Source: Bradyrhizobiaceae bacterium (lineage in GTDB: Bacteria > Pseudomonadota > Alphaproteobacteria > Rhizobiales > Xanthobacteraceae). Taken from it: a DNA stretch of 64,000 bases. The stretch spans positions 248,001-312,000 of the forward strand of contig JADYXZ010000020.1 in NCBI GenBank assembly GCA_020853885.1, read 5' to 3'. Made by a program: the position numbers and the translations under genes. Positions within the stretch are counted from its first letter, which is position 1. The number at the start of each line of letters is the position of its first letter. Of this stretch, positions 9,316-18,710 are shown piece by piece. Under the pieces are notes generated by a model. That model searched no databases and had not been told where the DNA came from. It saw only the letters and a program-made list of their open reading frames with translations.

Positions 9316-9807
9316 ATGGCAGTCGACGACGATATCGTCTTTCTCGGCCGCATTCCCACGTTCCGCGTACTGGGCCGGGAAGCGATGCGCATCATCGCGA
9401 TCAGCGCGCAGCCGGTGCAATTGCAGGGCGGCGATCAATTGTTCGAGGAAGGCGAGCCCGCGGACGGAGGCTATGTCGTCGTTTATGGCTCGATCGAGCT
9501 CAAGGGAATGCACGATCGCGAGCCGGGCGAGCGGGCGATCGCACGCTCCGGAACGCTGATCGGAGAAACCGCGCTGGTCGTCAATACGTTGCGGCCGGCG
9601 ACGGCGACGGCGACGGAGACCACCCTGCTCCTTCGCATTCCGCGCAACATCTTTCTGCGCACGCTCGAGGGCGAGCCGGGGGCGGCGGCCGCGCTGCGCG
9701 ACATGATGGCCAAACGCCTGATCTCGACGCTCCACGACCTCGATCTGGTCGCGCCGCTGTTCGAGGCGAAGGAAGAAGCGGGCGAAGAAACCGAGCCCGA
9801 GAACTAG
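9316..9807 (+). CDS. cyclic-nucleotide-binding domain protein (no HTH)
   Basis: A 163-residue protein made almost entirely of one Crp-type cyclic-nucleotide-binding beta-roll (LFEEGEPADGGYVVVYGSIEL, then GTLIGETALVVNTLRPATATA) and an acidic tail. It lacks the C-terminal helix-turn-helix of Crp/Fnr regulators, so it may sense a ligand and act through a partner. The ATG lies two bases after the double-hairpin element; no good ribosome-binding site is visible, and an upstream in-frame ATG at 9274 falls inside the repeat. Conserved neighbour of the response regulator and xthA in Rhizobiales (from memory). Confidence 0.85.
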   Translation: MAVDDDIVFLGRIPTFRVLGREAMRIIAISAQPVQLQGGDQLFEEGEPADGGYVVVYGSIELKGMHDREPGERAIARSGTLIGETALVVNTLRPATATATETTLLLRIPRNIFLRTLEGEPGAAAALRDMMAKRLISTLHDLDLVAPLFEAKEEAGEETEPEN

Positions 9808-10624
9808 ACGTCGAAGCTCGCGAGCACCGGCACGTGGTCGGACGGCCGCTGCCACCCGCGCGCATCGCGCAGGACGGTCATCTTCCTCGCGGTGCCCGCC
9901 AGCGCCGGGCTTGCCCAGATATGGTCGAGGCGGCGGCCCTTGTTGGCCTTGGCCCAGTCGGGCGCGCGATAGCTCCACCACGTGTAGAGCTTTTCCGTCT
10001 CCGGCACGAAGCCGCGCATCACGTCGATCCAGCCCCCGGGCGCGCTGCGCATGCGTAAGCTTCTCGCACTCGATCGGCGTGTGGCTCACTACGTCGAGGA
10101 GCTGCTTGTGACTCCAGACGTCGTGCTCGAGCGGCGCGACGTTGAGATCGCCGACGAGGATCGCGCGGTCGCCGGCTGTGGCGGCGCGGTGCGCCGAGCA
10201 CGTCGTGAGCTCGTCAAGGAAGGCGAGCTTGTGCGCAAACTTCTCGTTGATTGCAGGATCGGGCTCGTCGCCGCCGGCGGGAATATAAAAATTGTGGATC
10301 GTCAATGGTTTGGAGTGCGTCGCCTGCTCGTCGAAGGTGACGGCGACGTGGCGCGCATCGTTCTTGCCGCAAAAGCGGTCGCGGGCGATGTCGGCGATCG
10401 GCAGCCGGGAGACGATGGCGACGCCGTGCCAGCCCTTCTGGGCCGTGCAGCGCGATGTGCGCATAACCCGCCCGTTCGAAATCGCGGCGCGGAAAATTCT
10501 CATCCGGGCACTTGGTCTCCTGCAGGCACAGGACGTCCGGCGCGTGCCGGGACAGAAAGCGCGTCACCTGCCGGATGCGCAGGCGCACGGAATTGATGTT
10601 CCAGGTGGCGACGGTGAGGCGCAT
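9804..10624 (-). pseudogene. xthA: exodeoxyribonuclease III, broken by two frameshifts
   Basis: Three consecutive frames together spell a complete ExoIII of about 270 residues. The first gives MRLTVATWNINSVR and LQETK (catalytic Glu); the second gives QKGWHGVAIVSRLP and VGDLNVAP (catalytic Asp/Asn); the third gives EKLYTWWSYRAPDW, RRLDHIWASPAL and the catalytic SDHVPV. The first break fits one extra base in GGG at 10440-10442, the second one extra base in CCCCC at 10033-10037. All active-site residues survive, so either this is a recent pseudogene or these are homopolymer errors in the assembly. If intact, it would be an AP endonuclease and 3'-5' exonuclease of base-excision repair. Confidence 0.88.
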
Positions 10625-10642
10625 GAACGCGAGGGCCGCGGA

Positions 10643-11443
10643 CTATTCCATGCGCGTGTATTCGATCCGGAACAGGCCCGGATCGGGCTTGGATTTCTGA
10701 TCGAGATTGAAGACGGCGACGGTCGTGTCGTAGCCCTGCGGATCGGTGATCGTCCACTGCTTCAGCTCGGAATCCTTGGCGCCGAACATGATCATCAGCC
10801 GGTGCGTGCCGACGACGGGATGCTTCTCCTCGATCACGACGCTGACGAAGAGATCGTCCTGGTGGACGGCGACGACGTTCGTATCCTTCAAGAGGTCGAG
10901 CTTCTCGGCGAGCAGGAAGCGCAACGGCGTCTGTGATAGCGGATAGAGGTCCTGGGTCGCGAGCTTGCGGTCACGCACGACGATGGAGCTGCCGTCGGAA
11001 ATGAGCTCGACGGGACTCGGCGGATCGTAGTCGAAGCGCACCTTGCCGGGCTTCTGCATATAGAACTCGCCCTCGAGGCGCTGACGGTCGGGGCCGATCT
11101 GCACGAAATTGCCGACCAGCGTGGTGATCGAATTGAAATAGGTGTTGACGCGCTGGACGGCGCTGCGCTGCGCATCCGTCAGCGCGATCGTCGTGCCCTG
11201 CCGCGTCTGGCCGAAGAGCTGCGACAGCGAGAAATTGGACGCCGGCGAATTGTCGCTACGGGGCGCGGCGGATTGCGTCGTCGCCGGGCCTTCCTTGGGC
11301 GGCACGGGCGGCAGGGGCGCCACGGACGGCAGCGGCGAGGGGGCGGCGCCGGACTGCGCGAAACCGTTTGCCGCGCCAAGAAGCGCGATCAGGCCCGCAA
11401 GACCTGCACGGACGGCCCACCCCCCCGCATTGTTCCGGTGCAT
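10643..11443 (-). CDS. lolA: outer-membrane lipoprotein carrier LolA
   Basis: A 266-residue periplasmic protein with a signal peptide (hydrophobic stretch ending GAANGFAQ, cleavage near residue 30), a proline-rich linker to about residue 75, then the LolA fold with the family segment GEFYMQKPGKVRFDYDPP. LolA carries lipoproteins from the LolCDE transporter to the outer membrane. GGAGGAAAAG precedes the ATG. It lies between ftsK and xthA on the same strand, a common alphaproteobacterial order. The long Pro/Ala linker is longer than in E. coli LolA. Confidence 0.9.
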   Translation of the reverse strand: MHRNNAGGWAVRAGLAGLIALLGAANGFAQSGAAPSPLPSVAPLPPVPPKEGPATTQSAAPRSDNSPASNFSLSQLFGQTRQGTTIALTDAQRSAVQRVNTYFNSITTLVGNFVQIGPDRQRLEGEFYMQKPGKVRFDYDPPSPVELISDGSSIVVRDRKLATQDLYPLSQTPLRFLLAEKLDLLKDTNVVAVHQDDLFVSVVIEEKHPVVGTHRLMIMFGAKDSELKQWTITDPQGYDTTVAVFNLDQKSKPDPGLFRIEYTRME

Positions 11444-11523
11444 CTTTTCCTCCGAGGAATCCGCGAAGTTCCGCAGCCCGGTAGACCGAAGCTATGGCGA
11501 TTTGGCGACCGAGGTAAAGCCCG

Positions 11524-13938
11524 TCAATAGGCGTCTTCGCGGCCTTCGACGAGGATTTCGCGCTTGCCGGCATGGTTGGCGGGACTGACGATCCCTTCCT
11601 TCTCCATGCGTTCGATGATGGAAGCCGCCCGGTTGTAGCCGATCTGCAGCCGGCGCTGGACGTAGCTCGTCGACGCCTTGCGGTCGCGCAGCACGATCTG
11701 CACGGCCTTCTGATAGAGATCGCCGCCCTCTTCGCCGAAAGCGCCCTTGTCGAAGATCGCGCCGCCTTCCTCGTCCTCGTCGGGCTCGGCGGTGACGGCC
11801 TCGAGATATTCCGGCGCGCCCTGGTCCTTCAGGTGCTCGACGACGCGCTCGACTTCGCGGTCCGACACGAACGGGCCGTGCACGCGGACGATGCGGCCGC
11901 CGCCGGCCATGTAGAGCATGTCGCCCTGGCCGAGGAGCTGTTCAGCACCCTGTTCACCCAGGATGGTGCGGCTGTCGATCTTGGACGTCACCTGGAAGGA
12001 GACGCGGGTCGGGAAGTTCGCCTTGATGGTGCCGGTGATGACATCGACCGACGGGCGCTGCGTGGCCATGACGAGGTGGATGCCGGCGGCACGCGCCATC
12101 TGTGCGAGGCGCTGGATCGCGCCTTCGATGTCCTTGCCGGCGACCATCATGAGGTCGGCCATCTCGTCGACCACGACGACGATGAAGGGCAGCGGCTCGA
12201 GATCCATCTCCTGCTTCTCATAGATCGCTTCGCCCGTCTCCTTGTCGAAGCCGGTCTGCACTGTGCGGGTGATCACCTCGTCCTTCTCGCGGGCTTCGGC
12301 AACGCGCGCATTGAAGCCGTCGATGTTGCGGACGCCGAGCTTCGACATGCGCTTGTAGCGCTCCTCCATCTCGCGCACGGTCCATTTGAGCGCGATGATC
12401 GCCTTGCGCGGATCGGTGACGACTGGCGACAGGAGATGCGGGATGCCGTCATAGACGGAGAGCTCAAGCATCTTCGGATCGATCAGGATGAGGCGGCACT
12501 CCTCCGGCCGGTGGTGATAGAGCAGCGAGAGGATCATGGTGTTGATGGCGACGGACTTGCCGGAGCCGGTGGTGCCCGCGATCAGGAGATGCGGCATGCG
12601 GGCAAGATCGACGATCACCGGCTCGCCGCCGATGGTTTTCCCCAGGCAGAGCGGCAGGCGCGCCTCGGAGCGGTCGAAGGCGGGCTGCGACAGCAGTTCG
12701 CGCAGCACGACCTTCTCGCGGCGCGGGTTGGGCAGCTCGATGCCGATGGCGTTCCTGCCCGGCACAACGGCGACGCGGGCGGAGACCGCGCTCATGGAGC
12801 GGGCGATGTCGTCAGCGAGGCCGATCACGCGCGACGACTTGATGCCGGGCGCAGGCTCAAGCTCGTAGAGCGTCACCACGGGGCCGGGGCGCACATTGAC
12901 GATCTCGCCCTGCACGCCGAAGTCCTTGAGCACGCCTTCGAGCCGCCGCGCATTTTCCTCGAGCGCGGCCTGCGACATTGCGGGCGCCCGCTCGCGCGGC
13001 GCGGCGGCGAGGAGCTCGAGCGCCGGGAATTCCCAGCGGCCGCGGCGAACGCGCCGGCGCGGCGCCGACCGTGTGCGCGGCGCGGGCTCGTCCTCTTCCT
13101 CTTCTTCGTCCTCGTATTCTTCTTCCTCTTCGTATTCCTCATCGGCAGCACTGGCGTCGCCCGCGAGCACCGGCTCGCGGCGCGGCGCGGCGGGCGTTGC
13201 TTCTTCGTCGCGGCCGAAGAGATCGCGCAGAATCATGCGCAGTGTGGTGGCGCCGCCGGCGCTGCGGCCGGAGAACTTGGCCTTGAGCGCGAACAGCCCG
13301 TGGAAGAGTGCGCCGACCGCCACGGCAATACGGCCGGGCCGTTCGGCTTCGTCCTCGTCGTATTCCGGCGCGGGCGGCACGCCGATGCCGCAGGCGAGTG
13401 CGAGGGTCACGAGCGCCAGCACCGCATAGATGGCGCCGCAGACGAGCTTGATCTCGAACGTGAACAGGCTGCCGAGGACGAAAGCGGGCGCGCGCATGAG
13501 CGCGTCGCCCATCACGCCGCCGAGCCCGGCGGGGAGCGGCCAGCCCTTCGTCACCGGGAGGGCGGCGGCAAAGCCCGTCGCCAGGATTGCAGCCATCGCC
13601 CAGGCGACCGTGCGCCAGCGCAGGCGGTGCATGGGGCGGTGCGTGACGATCTGCCAGCCCCAGATCGCGAGCGGCATGACCACGACGAGGGCGGCAATGC
13701 CGAACAGCTGCATGAGGAAGTCGGCGGCGATGGCGCCCGGATAGCCGAGCCAGTTGCGGACCGGCCGGTCGACGGCGTGGCTGAGGCTCGGGTCCTGCAC
13801 CGACCAGGTCGCGAGCGCGACGATGAAGGCCATGGCCACGGCAATGACGGCAAGGCCGCCGAGCTCCGCGAAGCGGCGGCGCAGCATGGCGATGAGATCG
13901 TCTGGAAGTAGATGAAGGGCGGTCGATAACATTCGCAT
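11524..13938 (-). CDS. ftsK: DNA translocase FtsK
   Basis: An 804-residue septal DNA pump that clears and unlinks chromosomes at division. About four N-terminal membrane segments span residues 25-180. The linker contains a run of acidic residues at about 266-284 and a basic RRRVRRGR patch. The motor has Walker [10 protein letters not shown] at 454-462 and Walker [14 protein letters not shown]. The C-terminal gamma winged helix ([18 protein letters not shown]) reads KOPS/FRS guide sequences. Twenty-two bases separate it from the upstream aminotransferase, so the pair is probably co-transcribed. Confidence 0.97.
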   Translation of the reverse strand: MRMLSTALHLLPDDLIAMLRRRFAELGGLAVIAVAMAFIVALATWSVQDPSLSHAVDRPVRNWLGYPGAIAADFLMQLFGIAALVVVMPLAIWGWQIVTHRPMHRLRWRTVAWAMAAILATGFAAALPVTKGWPLPAGLGGVMGDALMRAPAFVLGSLFTFEIKLVCGAIYAVLALVTLALACGIGVPPAPEYDEDEAERPGRIAVAVGALFHGLFALKAKFSGRSAGGATTLRMILRDLFGRDEEATPAAPRREPVLAGDASAADEEYEEEEEYEDEEEEEDEPAPRTRSAPRRRVRRGRWEFPALELLAAAPRERAPAMSQAALEENARRLEGVLKDFGVQGEIVNVRPGPVVTLYELEPAPGIKSSRVIGLADDIARSMSAVSARVAVVPGRNAIGIELPNPRREKVVLRELLSQPAFDRSEARLPLCLGKTIGGEPVIVDLARMPHLLIAGTTGSGKSVAINTMILSLLYHHRPEECRLILIDPKMLELSVYDGIPHLLSPVVTDPRKAIIALKWTVREMEERYKRMSKLGVRNIDGFNARVAEAREKDEVITRTVQTGFDKETGEAIYEKQEMDLEPLPFIVVVVDEMADLMMVAGKDIEGAIQRLAQMARAAGIHLVMATQRPSVDVITGTIKANFPTRVSFQVTSKIDSRTILGEQGAEQLLGQGDMLYMAGGGRIVRVHGPFVSDREVERVVEHLKDQGAPEYLEAVTAEPDEDEEGGAIFDKGAFGEEGGDLYQKAVQIVLRDRKASTSYVQRRLQIGYNRAASIIERMEKEGIVSPANHAGKREILVEGREDAY

Positions 13939-13960
13939 GGCAATCGGTTCCGAAACTCCG

Positions 13961-15175
13961 TCAGCCGAGACAGCCGGCGAGACGATGCAGGGCTTCCTCG
14001 GTGGTCTTCAGGTCGTCGACCAGGGCGACGCGCACGTAGCCCGCGCCCGGGTTGCTGCCGTCGGTTGCGGTGTGTCCGAGATAGGAGCCGGGCACGACGC
14101 GAAGCCCTTCGTCACGCCACAGCCTGAGCGTGGCTTCTTCGTCGCTCGCGAAGTTGGCGACATCAAGCCAGAGGAAAAACCCGCCGTCGGGCCGCCGATA
14201 ACCACGATGACCCGCGAGCACGCGGTCGGCGAGGTCGAATTTCGCGCGATAGAGCTGCCGGCTCTTCTCGACGTGGGCCTCGTCGCCATAGGCCGCCGCA
14301 GCGACGTGCTGCAACGGCTGCGGCACTTGCGGCGCCGCCACGTTGCGCAGCTCGAGAAAGGCCGCGAGGAAATCGGGATCGCCCGCGGCAAAACCGCAAC
14401 GCAGCCCGGGCAGGCTCGATCGCTTGGAGAGCGAATTGAAGGCGACGACGCCCTCGAAGTTCTCGCCGGCGACCTCGAGCACGCCCGTGGGCGGCGCGTC
14501 CTTCAGCCAGACCTCGGAATAACATTCATCGGCAAAAACGAGCGCACCATGCCGACGGGCGCGGGCGACGAGGTGCGCGAGCGCATCGCGCGGCAGCACC
14601 GCACCCTGCGGATTGGCGGGCGAGCAGATGTAGATCGCGACCGCGCGCCGAAGGAGATCGTCCGGCAGCGCATCGTAGTCGGGCAGAAATCCGGTCTCCC
14701 GCTTTGCCGGCAGCGCCACGGGCTCACAGCCTGCGGCTTCAGCGCCGGCGTAATACGCCATGTAAAAGGGGTTCGGCAGCAGCACGGCCGGATGCCTGCC
14801 CCGGTCGCCGACGTAGCGGCGCGCGGCAAGCGCGGCGAGAAAGAGCCCTTCGCGGCTGCCGTTCAGCACGATCACTTCGCGGTCGGGATCGACCGCGCGC
14901 GGCAGCCGGTAGCGGCGACCGAGCCAGTCGGCGACGGCGACGCGGAACGGCTCGATGCCCTTCGTCATCGGATAGCGGCCGAACTCGTTCAGGTGCTGCG
15001 TAAGCACGGGCCCGACGAAATCCGGCATGGGGTGATGCGGCTCGCCGACGGACAGATTGATCGGGGGCTTCTGCGGTTCGATGCCCGTGAGCAGCTCGGT
15101 GAGCCGGACGAATCCGGAGCGGCCGGCGGCGCTCGCCCCCGGGCTCCGTCGCGCGGCGCGATCGCCACCCTGCAT
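13961..15175 (-). CDS. class I/II PLP aminotransferase (DapC-like)
   Basis: A 404-residue fold-type I aminotransferase. [35 protein letters not shown] and the PLP-lysine motif [15 protein letters not shown] resemble succinyldiaminopimelate aminotransferase DapC, which acts in lysine and peptidoglycan precursor synthesis. Substrate is inferred. The first 20 or so residues are unlike the usual N-terminus of the family and the ribosome-binding site is poor, so the start at 15175 is uncertain. First gene of a probable unit with ftsK and lolA; the double-hairpin element B begins 23 bases upstream and a CtrA box lies beyond it. Confidence 0.85.
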   Translation of the reverse strand: MQGGDRAARRSPGASAAGRSGFVRLTELLTGIEPQKPPINLSVGEPHHPMPDFVGPVLTQHLNEFGRYPMTKGIEPFRVAVADWLGRRYRLPRAVDPDREVIVLNGSREGLFLAALAARRYVGDRGRHPAVLLPNPFYMAYYAGAEAAGCEPVALPAKRETGFLPDYDALPDDLLRRAVAIYICSPANPQGAVLPRDALAHLVARARRHGALVFADECYSEVWLKDAPPTGVLEVAGENFEGVVAFNSLSKRSSLPGLRCGFAAGDPDFLAAFLELRNVAAPQVPQPLQHVAAAAYGDEAHVEKSRQLYRAKFDLADRVLAGHRGYRRPDGGFFLWLDVANFASDEEATLRLWRDEGLRVVPGSYLGHTATDGSNPGAGYVRVALVDDLKTTEEALHRLAGCLG

Positions 15176-15197
15176 GCCTTGTTACCCGCGTACCCCA

Positions 15198-15362
15198 CTA
15201 GTGTCGTGGTTCAGAAATTCGCCTCATTGGTGCCGCGAGTCCTGCAAGCGAATTTCTGAACCAAACGACACTAGAATCATGAACTTGCTAGTGTCCTTCG
15301 AATCCGAAGTTCGCTCTCGAGGGTGCTGCAAAATCGAGCGAACTTCGGATTCGGGACACTAG
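15198..15362 (+). repeat. CTAGTGTC double-hairpin element, copy B
   Basis: The most regular copy. Hairpin 1: CTAGTGTCGT followed by GGTTCAGAAATTCGC, pairing with GCGAATTTCTGAACC and ACGACACTAG apart from a two-base bulge. Hairpin 2: CTAGTGTCC followed by GAATCCGAAGTTCGC, pairing with GCGAACTTCGGATTC and GGGACACTAG. Four GANTC methylation sites fall inside it. It lies between the aminotransferase start and a CtrA box. Confidence 0.92.
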
Positions 15363-15390
15363 AACTCGCCGGGACCTTAGAAAACGCGGG

Positions 15391-15406
15391 TTAAGGGGCG
15401 ATTAAC
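15391..15406. promoter_or_regulatory. CtrA-type binding box upstream of aminotransferase-ftsK-lolA
   Basis: TTAAGGGGCGATTAAC is a perfect TTAA-N7-TTAAC match, about 215 bases upstream of the aminotransferase start on the minus strand. Element B lies between the box and the gene, so the box may sit at the original promoter of the aminotransferase-ftsK-lolA group. Function is inferred. Confidence 0.5.
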
Positions 15407-15436
15407 CATCGGGGCGCCGGATAGGCGGCAGACAAT

Positions 15437-15467
15437 GAAAAGCCCGGGCGGATCGCTCCGCCCGGGC
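15437..15467 (-). terminator. intrinsic terminator of amtB
   Basis: On the minus strand GCCCGGGCGGA, loop GCGA, TCCGCCCGGGC form a perfect 11-base-pair stem followed by TTTTC. It begins 30 bases after the amtB stop and should end the glnK-amtB transcript. Confidence 0.85.
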
Positions 15468-15496
15468 GGTCTTGCGAAGATCCCGAGGGGGATCGC

Positions 15497-16789
15497 TTAC
15501 TGCACCGACTCGCCGTGCAGGACGATGTCCAGCCCTTCCTCTTCCTCGGCGGCGGTCGGCCGCAGGCCAATCACCGCCTTGATGATGAAGAGGATGATCG
15601 CGCTGGCGATGGCGCAATAGATGATCGTGGCGATGATGCCGTAGAACTGGGTCGCGACGCTCGCACCCTCTGCGGCCTCGGCGTTCACCATCGAGGAGGC
15701 GAATGCGCCGGTCAGCAGGGCGCCGATGATGCCGCCGACACCATGGATGCCGAACACGTCGAGGGAATCGTCGTACTTCAGCGCCTTCTTGATGTGGACG
15801 GAGGCGAGGTAGCAGCCGACGCCCGCAACAATGCCGATGACGAGCGCGCCCGACGGGGCGACGAAACCGGCTGCCGGCGTGATGGCGACGAGGCCGGCGA
15901 TCGCGCCGGAGAGAATGCCGAGGAGGCTCGGCTTCTTGATCACGATCCATTCGGCGAACATCCAGGTGAGCGCCGCGGCGGCGGTGGCGACCTGCGTGTT
16001 CGCCATGGCGACGCCGGCAAGCGCGTTTGCAGCGGCCGCCGAGCCGGCATTGAAGCCGAACCAGCCGACCCACAGCAGCGAGGCGCCGATGAGCGAGAAC
16101 GTGAGGTTATGCGGCGCCATGGAGGTGGTGCCGTAGCCCTTGCGCGGCCCGAGGATCAGACAGGCGACGAGGGCCGCGATGCCCGAGTTGATGTGCACGA
16201 CGGTGCCGCCGGCGAAGTCGAGGACGCCCGCGCCGCCGAGGAAGCCGCCGCCCCAGACCCAGTGGCAGATCGGCGCATAGACGAAGATCAGCCACAGGCC
16301 GGTGAACCAGAGCACCGCCGAAAACTTCATGCGCTCGGCGATCGCGCCGAGGATGAGGGCCGGCGTGATGATCGCGAAGGTCATTTGGAACGTCGCGAAC
16401 ACCCATTCCGGGATCGTGCCGGTGAGGGATTCCATGTTGACGCCGCCAAACAGCGCCTTGCCGAAACCGCCGAAATAGGCGTTCAGCCCCTCGCTCGGAT
16501 TTTCATCGAACGCGATCGAGTAGGCGACGAGGAACCAGAGCACGCTCATCAGGCAGGTTACCGCGAACGACTGCATGACGGTGGCCAGCACGTTCTTCTT
16601 GCGCACCATGCCGCCGTAGAAGAGCGCGAGGCCGGGAATGGTCATCGCCAGGACGAGCACGGTGGAGGTGAGCATCCACGCCGTATCGCCGGTGTCGAGT
16701 TTCGGCTCGTCCTGCGCGAACGCAGGAACCGCGGCGAGCATCGCCGCAATGAGCGCGGGAAGCCCCGCGCGAAGGTTTCTACTCGTCAT
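15497..16789 (-). CDS. amtB: ammonium transporter AmtB (first copy)
   Basis: A 430-residue ammonium channel with a signal-like N-terminus ending VPAFAQDE and about 11 membrane segments. Family motifs include ALFYGGMVRKKNVL, FATFQMTFAIITPALILG, HWVWGGGFLG, DFAGGTVVHI (the conserved His of the pore region), GWFGFNAGSA and DVFGIHGVGGIIG (second pore His). I chose the ATG at 16789 because GGAG lies about ten bases upstream. It follows glnK by 40 bases and ends in a strong terminator. GlnK is expected to plug this channel when ammonium is plentiful. Confidence 0.96.
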   Translation of the reverse strand: MTSRNLRAGLPALIAAMLAAVPAFAQDEPKLDTGDTAWMLTSTVLVLAMTIPGLALFYGGMVRKKNVLATVMQSFAVTCLMSVLWFLVAYSIAFDENPSEGLNAYFGGFGKALFGGVNMESLTGTIPEWVFATFQMTFAIITPALILGAIAERMKFSAVLWFTGLWLIFVYAPICHWVWGGGFLGGAGVLDFAGGTVVHINSGIAALVACLILGPRKGYGTTSMAPHNLTFSLIGASLLWVGWFGFNAGSAAAANALAGVAMANTQVATAAAALTWMFAEWIVIKKPSLLGILSGAIAGLVAITPAAGFVAPSGALVIGIVAGVGCYLASVHIKKALKYDDSLDVFGIHGVGGIIGALLTGAFASSMVNAEAAEGASVATQFYGIIATIIYCAIASAIILFIIKAVIGLRPTAAEEEEGLDIVLHGESVQ

Positions 16790-16829
16790 GGGAGAACACT
16801 CCGTCGCAAGTCTGAGGTTGTTATGGATT

Positions 16830-17540
<711 letters not shown>

Positions 17541-17613
17541 TTCTACGATTGGAGTGTTCGACGGTTCTGGACACCCTGAGATCAAGAAATTTCTCGATCG
17601 AAGGAGACCCGTC

Positions 17614-17817
17614 ATGAACTCCCTCCTCACCATGCAAGCCGACATCGCTTCTTCGACCGCCAAGCGGCGGCAGGGAGTGTTCGGGCAAGCAATTCGGAAA
17701 ATCGGCCGCGCCGTCCTTGTCGCCGCCCGTGCGTTCGTGGACTTCTGGAATGTGCCGGCGCTCGGAGAGACCGATCCGCGCCGCTCCCCGCTGCTGCGGC
17801 ACAACTGGTACGTCTGA
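17614..17817 (+). CDS. small hypothetical protein, first gene of the cassette
   Basis: A 67-residue protein that I do not recognise. AAGGAG lies seven bases before the ATG, a strong translation signal. The middle is basic and amphipathic (QAIRKIGRAVLVAARAF), followed by the aromatic stretch VDFWNVPAL and a C-terminus rich in Arg and aromatic residues (RHNWYV). There is no signal peptide or metal motif. Fourteen bases separate it from the methyltransferase gene, so they are likely co-transcribed. It could be a membrane-surface peptide or a partner of the methyltransferase. Confidence 0.65.
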   Translation: MNSLLTMQADIASSTAKRRQGVFGQAIRKIGRAVLVAARAFVDFWNVPALGETDPRRSPLLRHNWYV

Positions 17818-17831
17818 GCGGGGAGGACGCC

Positions 17832-18638
17832 ATGAATACGGCAGCCGTCCGCGTCACTGGTTCGGCGCAGCAACAGGGCGACCTTTGGGGAGTCCGTGCA
17901 GCCGACTACGCGGAAATCCAGGAGGCCACCTTCCGCCCGCTCTATGAAAACGTCCTGCAGCGGTCCGAGATCGGCGGCTGCCATTCGCTGCTCGATATCG
18001 GATGCGGTCCCGGCCTCGCCGCGCAGGTCCTTGCCAAGAAAGTCGGGCGGGTCGCCGGTGTGGATGCCTGTGCTCCGTTCATCGAGATCGCGCGCGGGCG
18101 GCTGCCGTACGCGGACTTTCGCGTCGCTGAAGTGGAATCGCTGCCGCATCCCGACGAGGCGTTCGATCTCGTGACGGGGTTCAACGCGTTCCAGTACGCG
18201 GCATCGCCGATCAATGCGCTGCGTGAGGCCCGGCGCGTCGCATCTCCCGCGGGCCTGATCGTGATCGCGGTCTGGGGCTTGCCGCAAGATTGCGACGCGG
18301 CCGGTCATCTCAAGGCGCTCGGCGCCTTGATGCCACCCCCGCCACCCGGCGCACCGGGACCTTTCGCCCTGTCCGACGAAGAAAAGCTGCGGGCCCTCGC
18401 TGCGGAAGCGGGACTCGCGCCCCTCGCCGTCGTCGACGTTGATTGCCCCTGGATTTATCCGAACCTCGCTACAGCGTTGCGCGGCATGCTTTCGGCGGGA
18501 CCGGTCCAGCGCGCGATCCGGGCATCGAGTGAAGAGGCCGTTCGCAGCGCCGTGACGGAGGCGATTGCCCCTTATCGGACCGCGGACGGCCGCTACCGGC
18601 TGAACAACAAATTCCGCTATCTGCTCGCACAAGCCTGA
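17832..18638 (+). CDS. class I SAM-dependent methyltransferase
   Basis: A 268-residue Methyltransf_11/25-type enzyme. The SAM-binding motif I is LLDIGCGPG at residues 53-61, the acidic motif II residue lies in VAGVDACAPFIEIAR, and motif IV is FDLVTGFNAFQYA. The substrate cannot be told; the fold is used on small molecules, quinones and lipids. GGGGAGGACGCC precedes the ATG. Downstream is a LuxR-type ATPase regulator on the same strand, so the two may form a regulated unit. The Pro-rich loop PPPPPGAPG between the core and the C-terminal cap is unremarkable. Confidence 0.88.
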   Translation: MNTAAVRVTGSAQQQGDLWGVRAADYAEIQEATFRPLYENVLQRSEIGGCHSLLDIGCGPGLAAQVLAKKVGRVAGVDACAPFIEIARGRLPYADFRVAEVESLPHPDEAFDLVTGFNAFQYAASPINALREARRVASPAGLIVIAVWGLPQDCDAAGHLKALGALMPPPPPGAPGPFALSDEEKLRALAAEAGLAPLAVVDVDCPWIYPNLATALRGMLSAGPVQRAIRASSEEAVRSAVTEAIAPYRTADGRYRLNNKFRYLLAQA

Positions 18639-18641
18639 CCG

Positions 18642-18673
18642 GCACGGCCGGCGGCGATCGCCGCCGGCCGTGC
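18642..18673. terminator. perfect 32-base palindrome between methyltransferase and regulator
   Basis: GCACGGCCGGCGGCGA is followed directly by its exact reverse complement, TCGCCGCCGGCCGTGC. The hairpin starts three bases after the methyltransferase stop and 38 bases before the regulator start. No T-tract follows, so it may be a weak terminator, an attenuator that lowers regulator expression, or an mRNA 3'-end stabiliser. Confidence 0.6.
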
Positions 18674-18710
18674 TAAGGTTGAATAGACGTTGCCTTGACA
18701 GGGGCGCCGC

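Noticed and set aside
11572-13911. Long plus-strand open frame opposite ftsK
   Set aside because: A GC-driven shadow of ftsK with low-complexity sequence.
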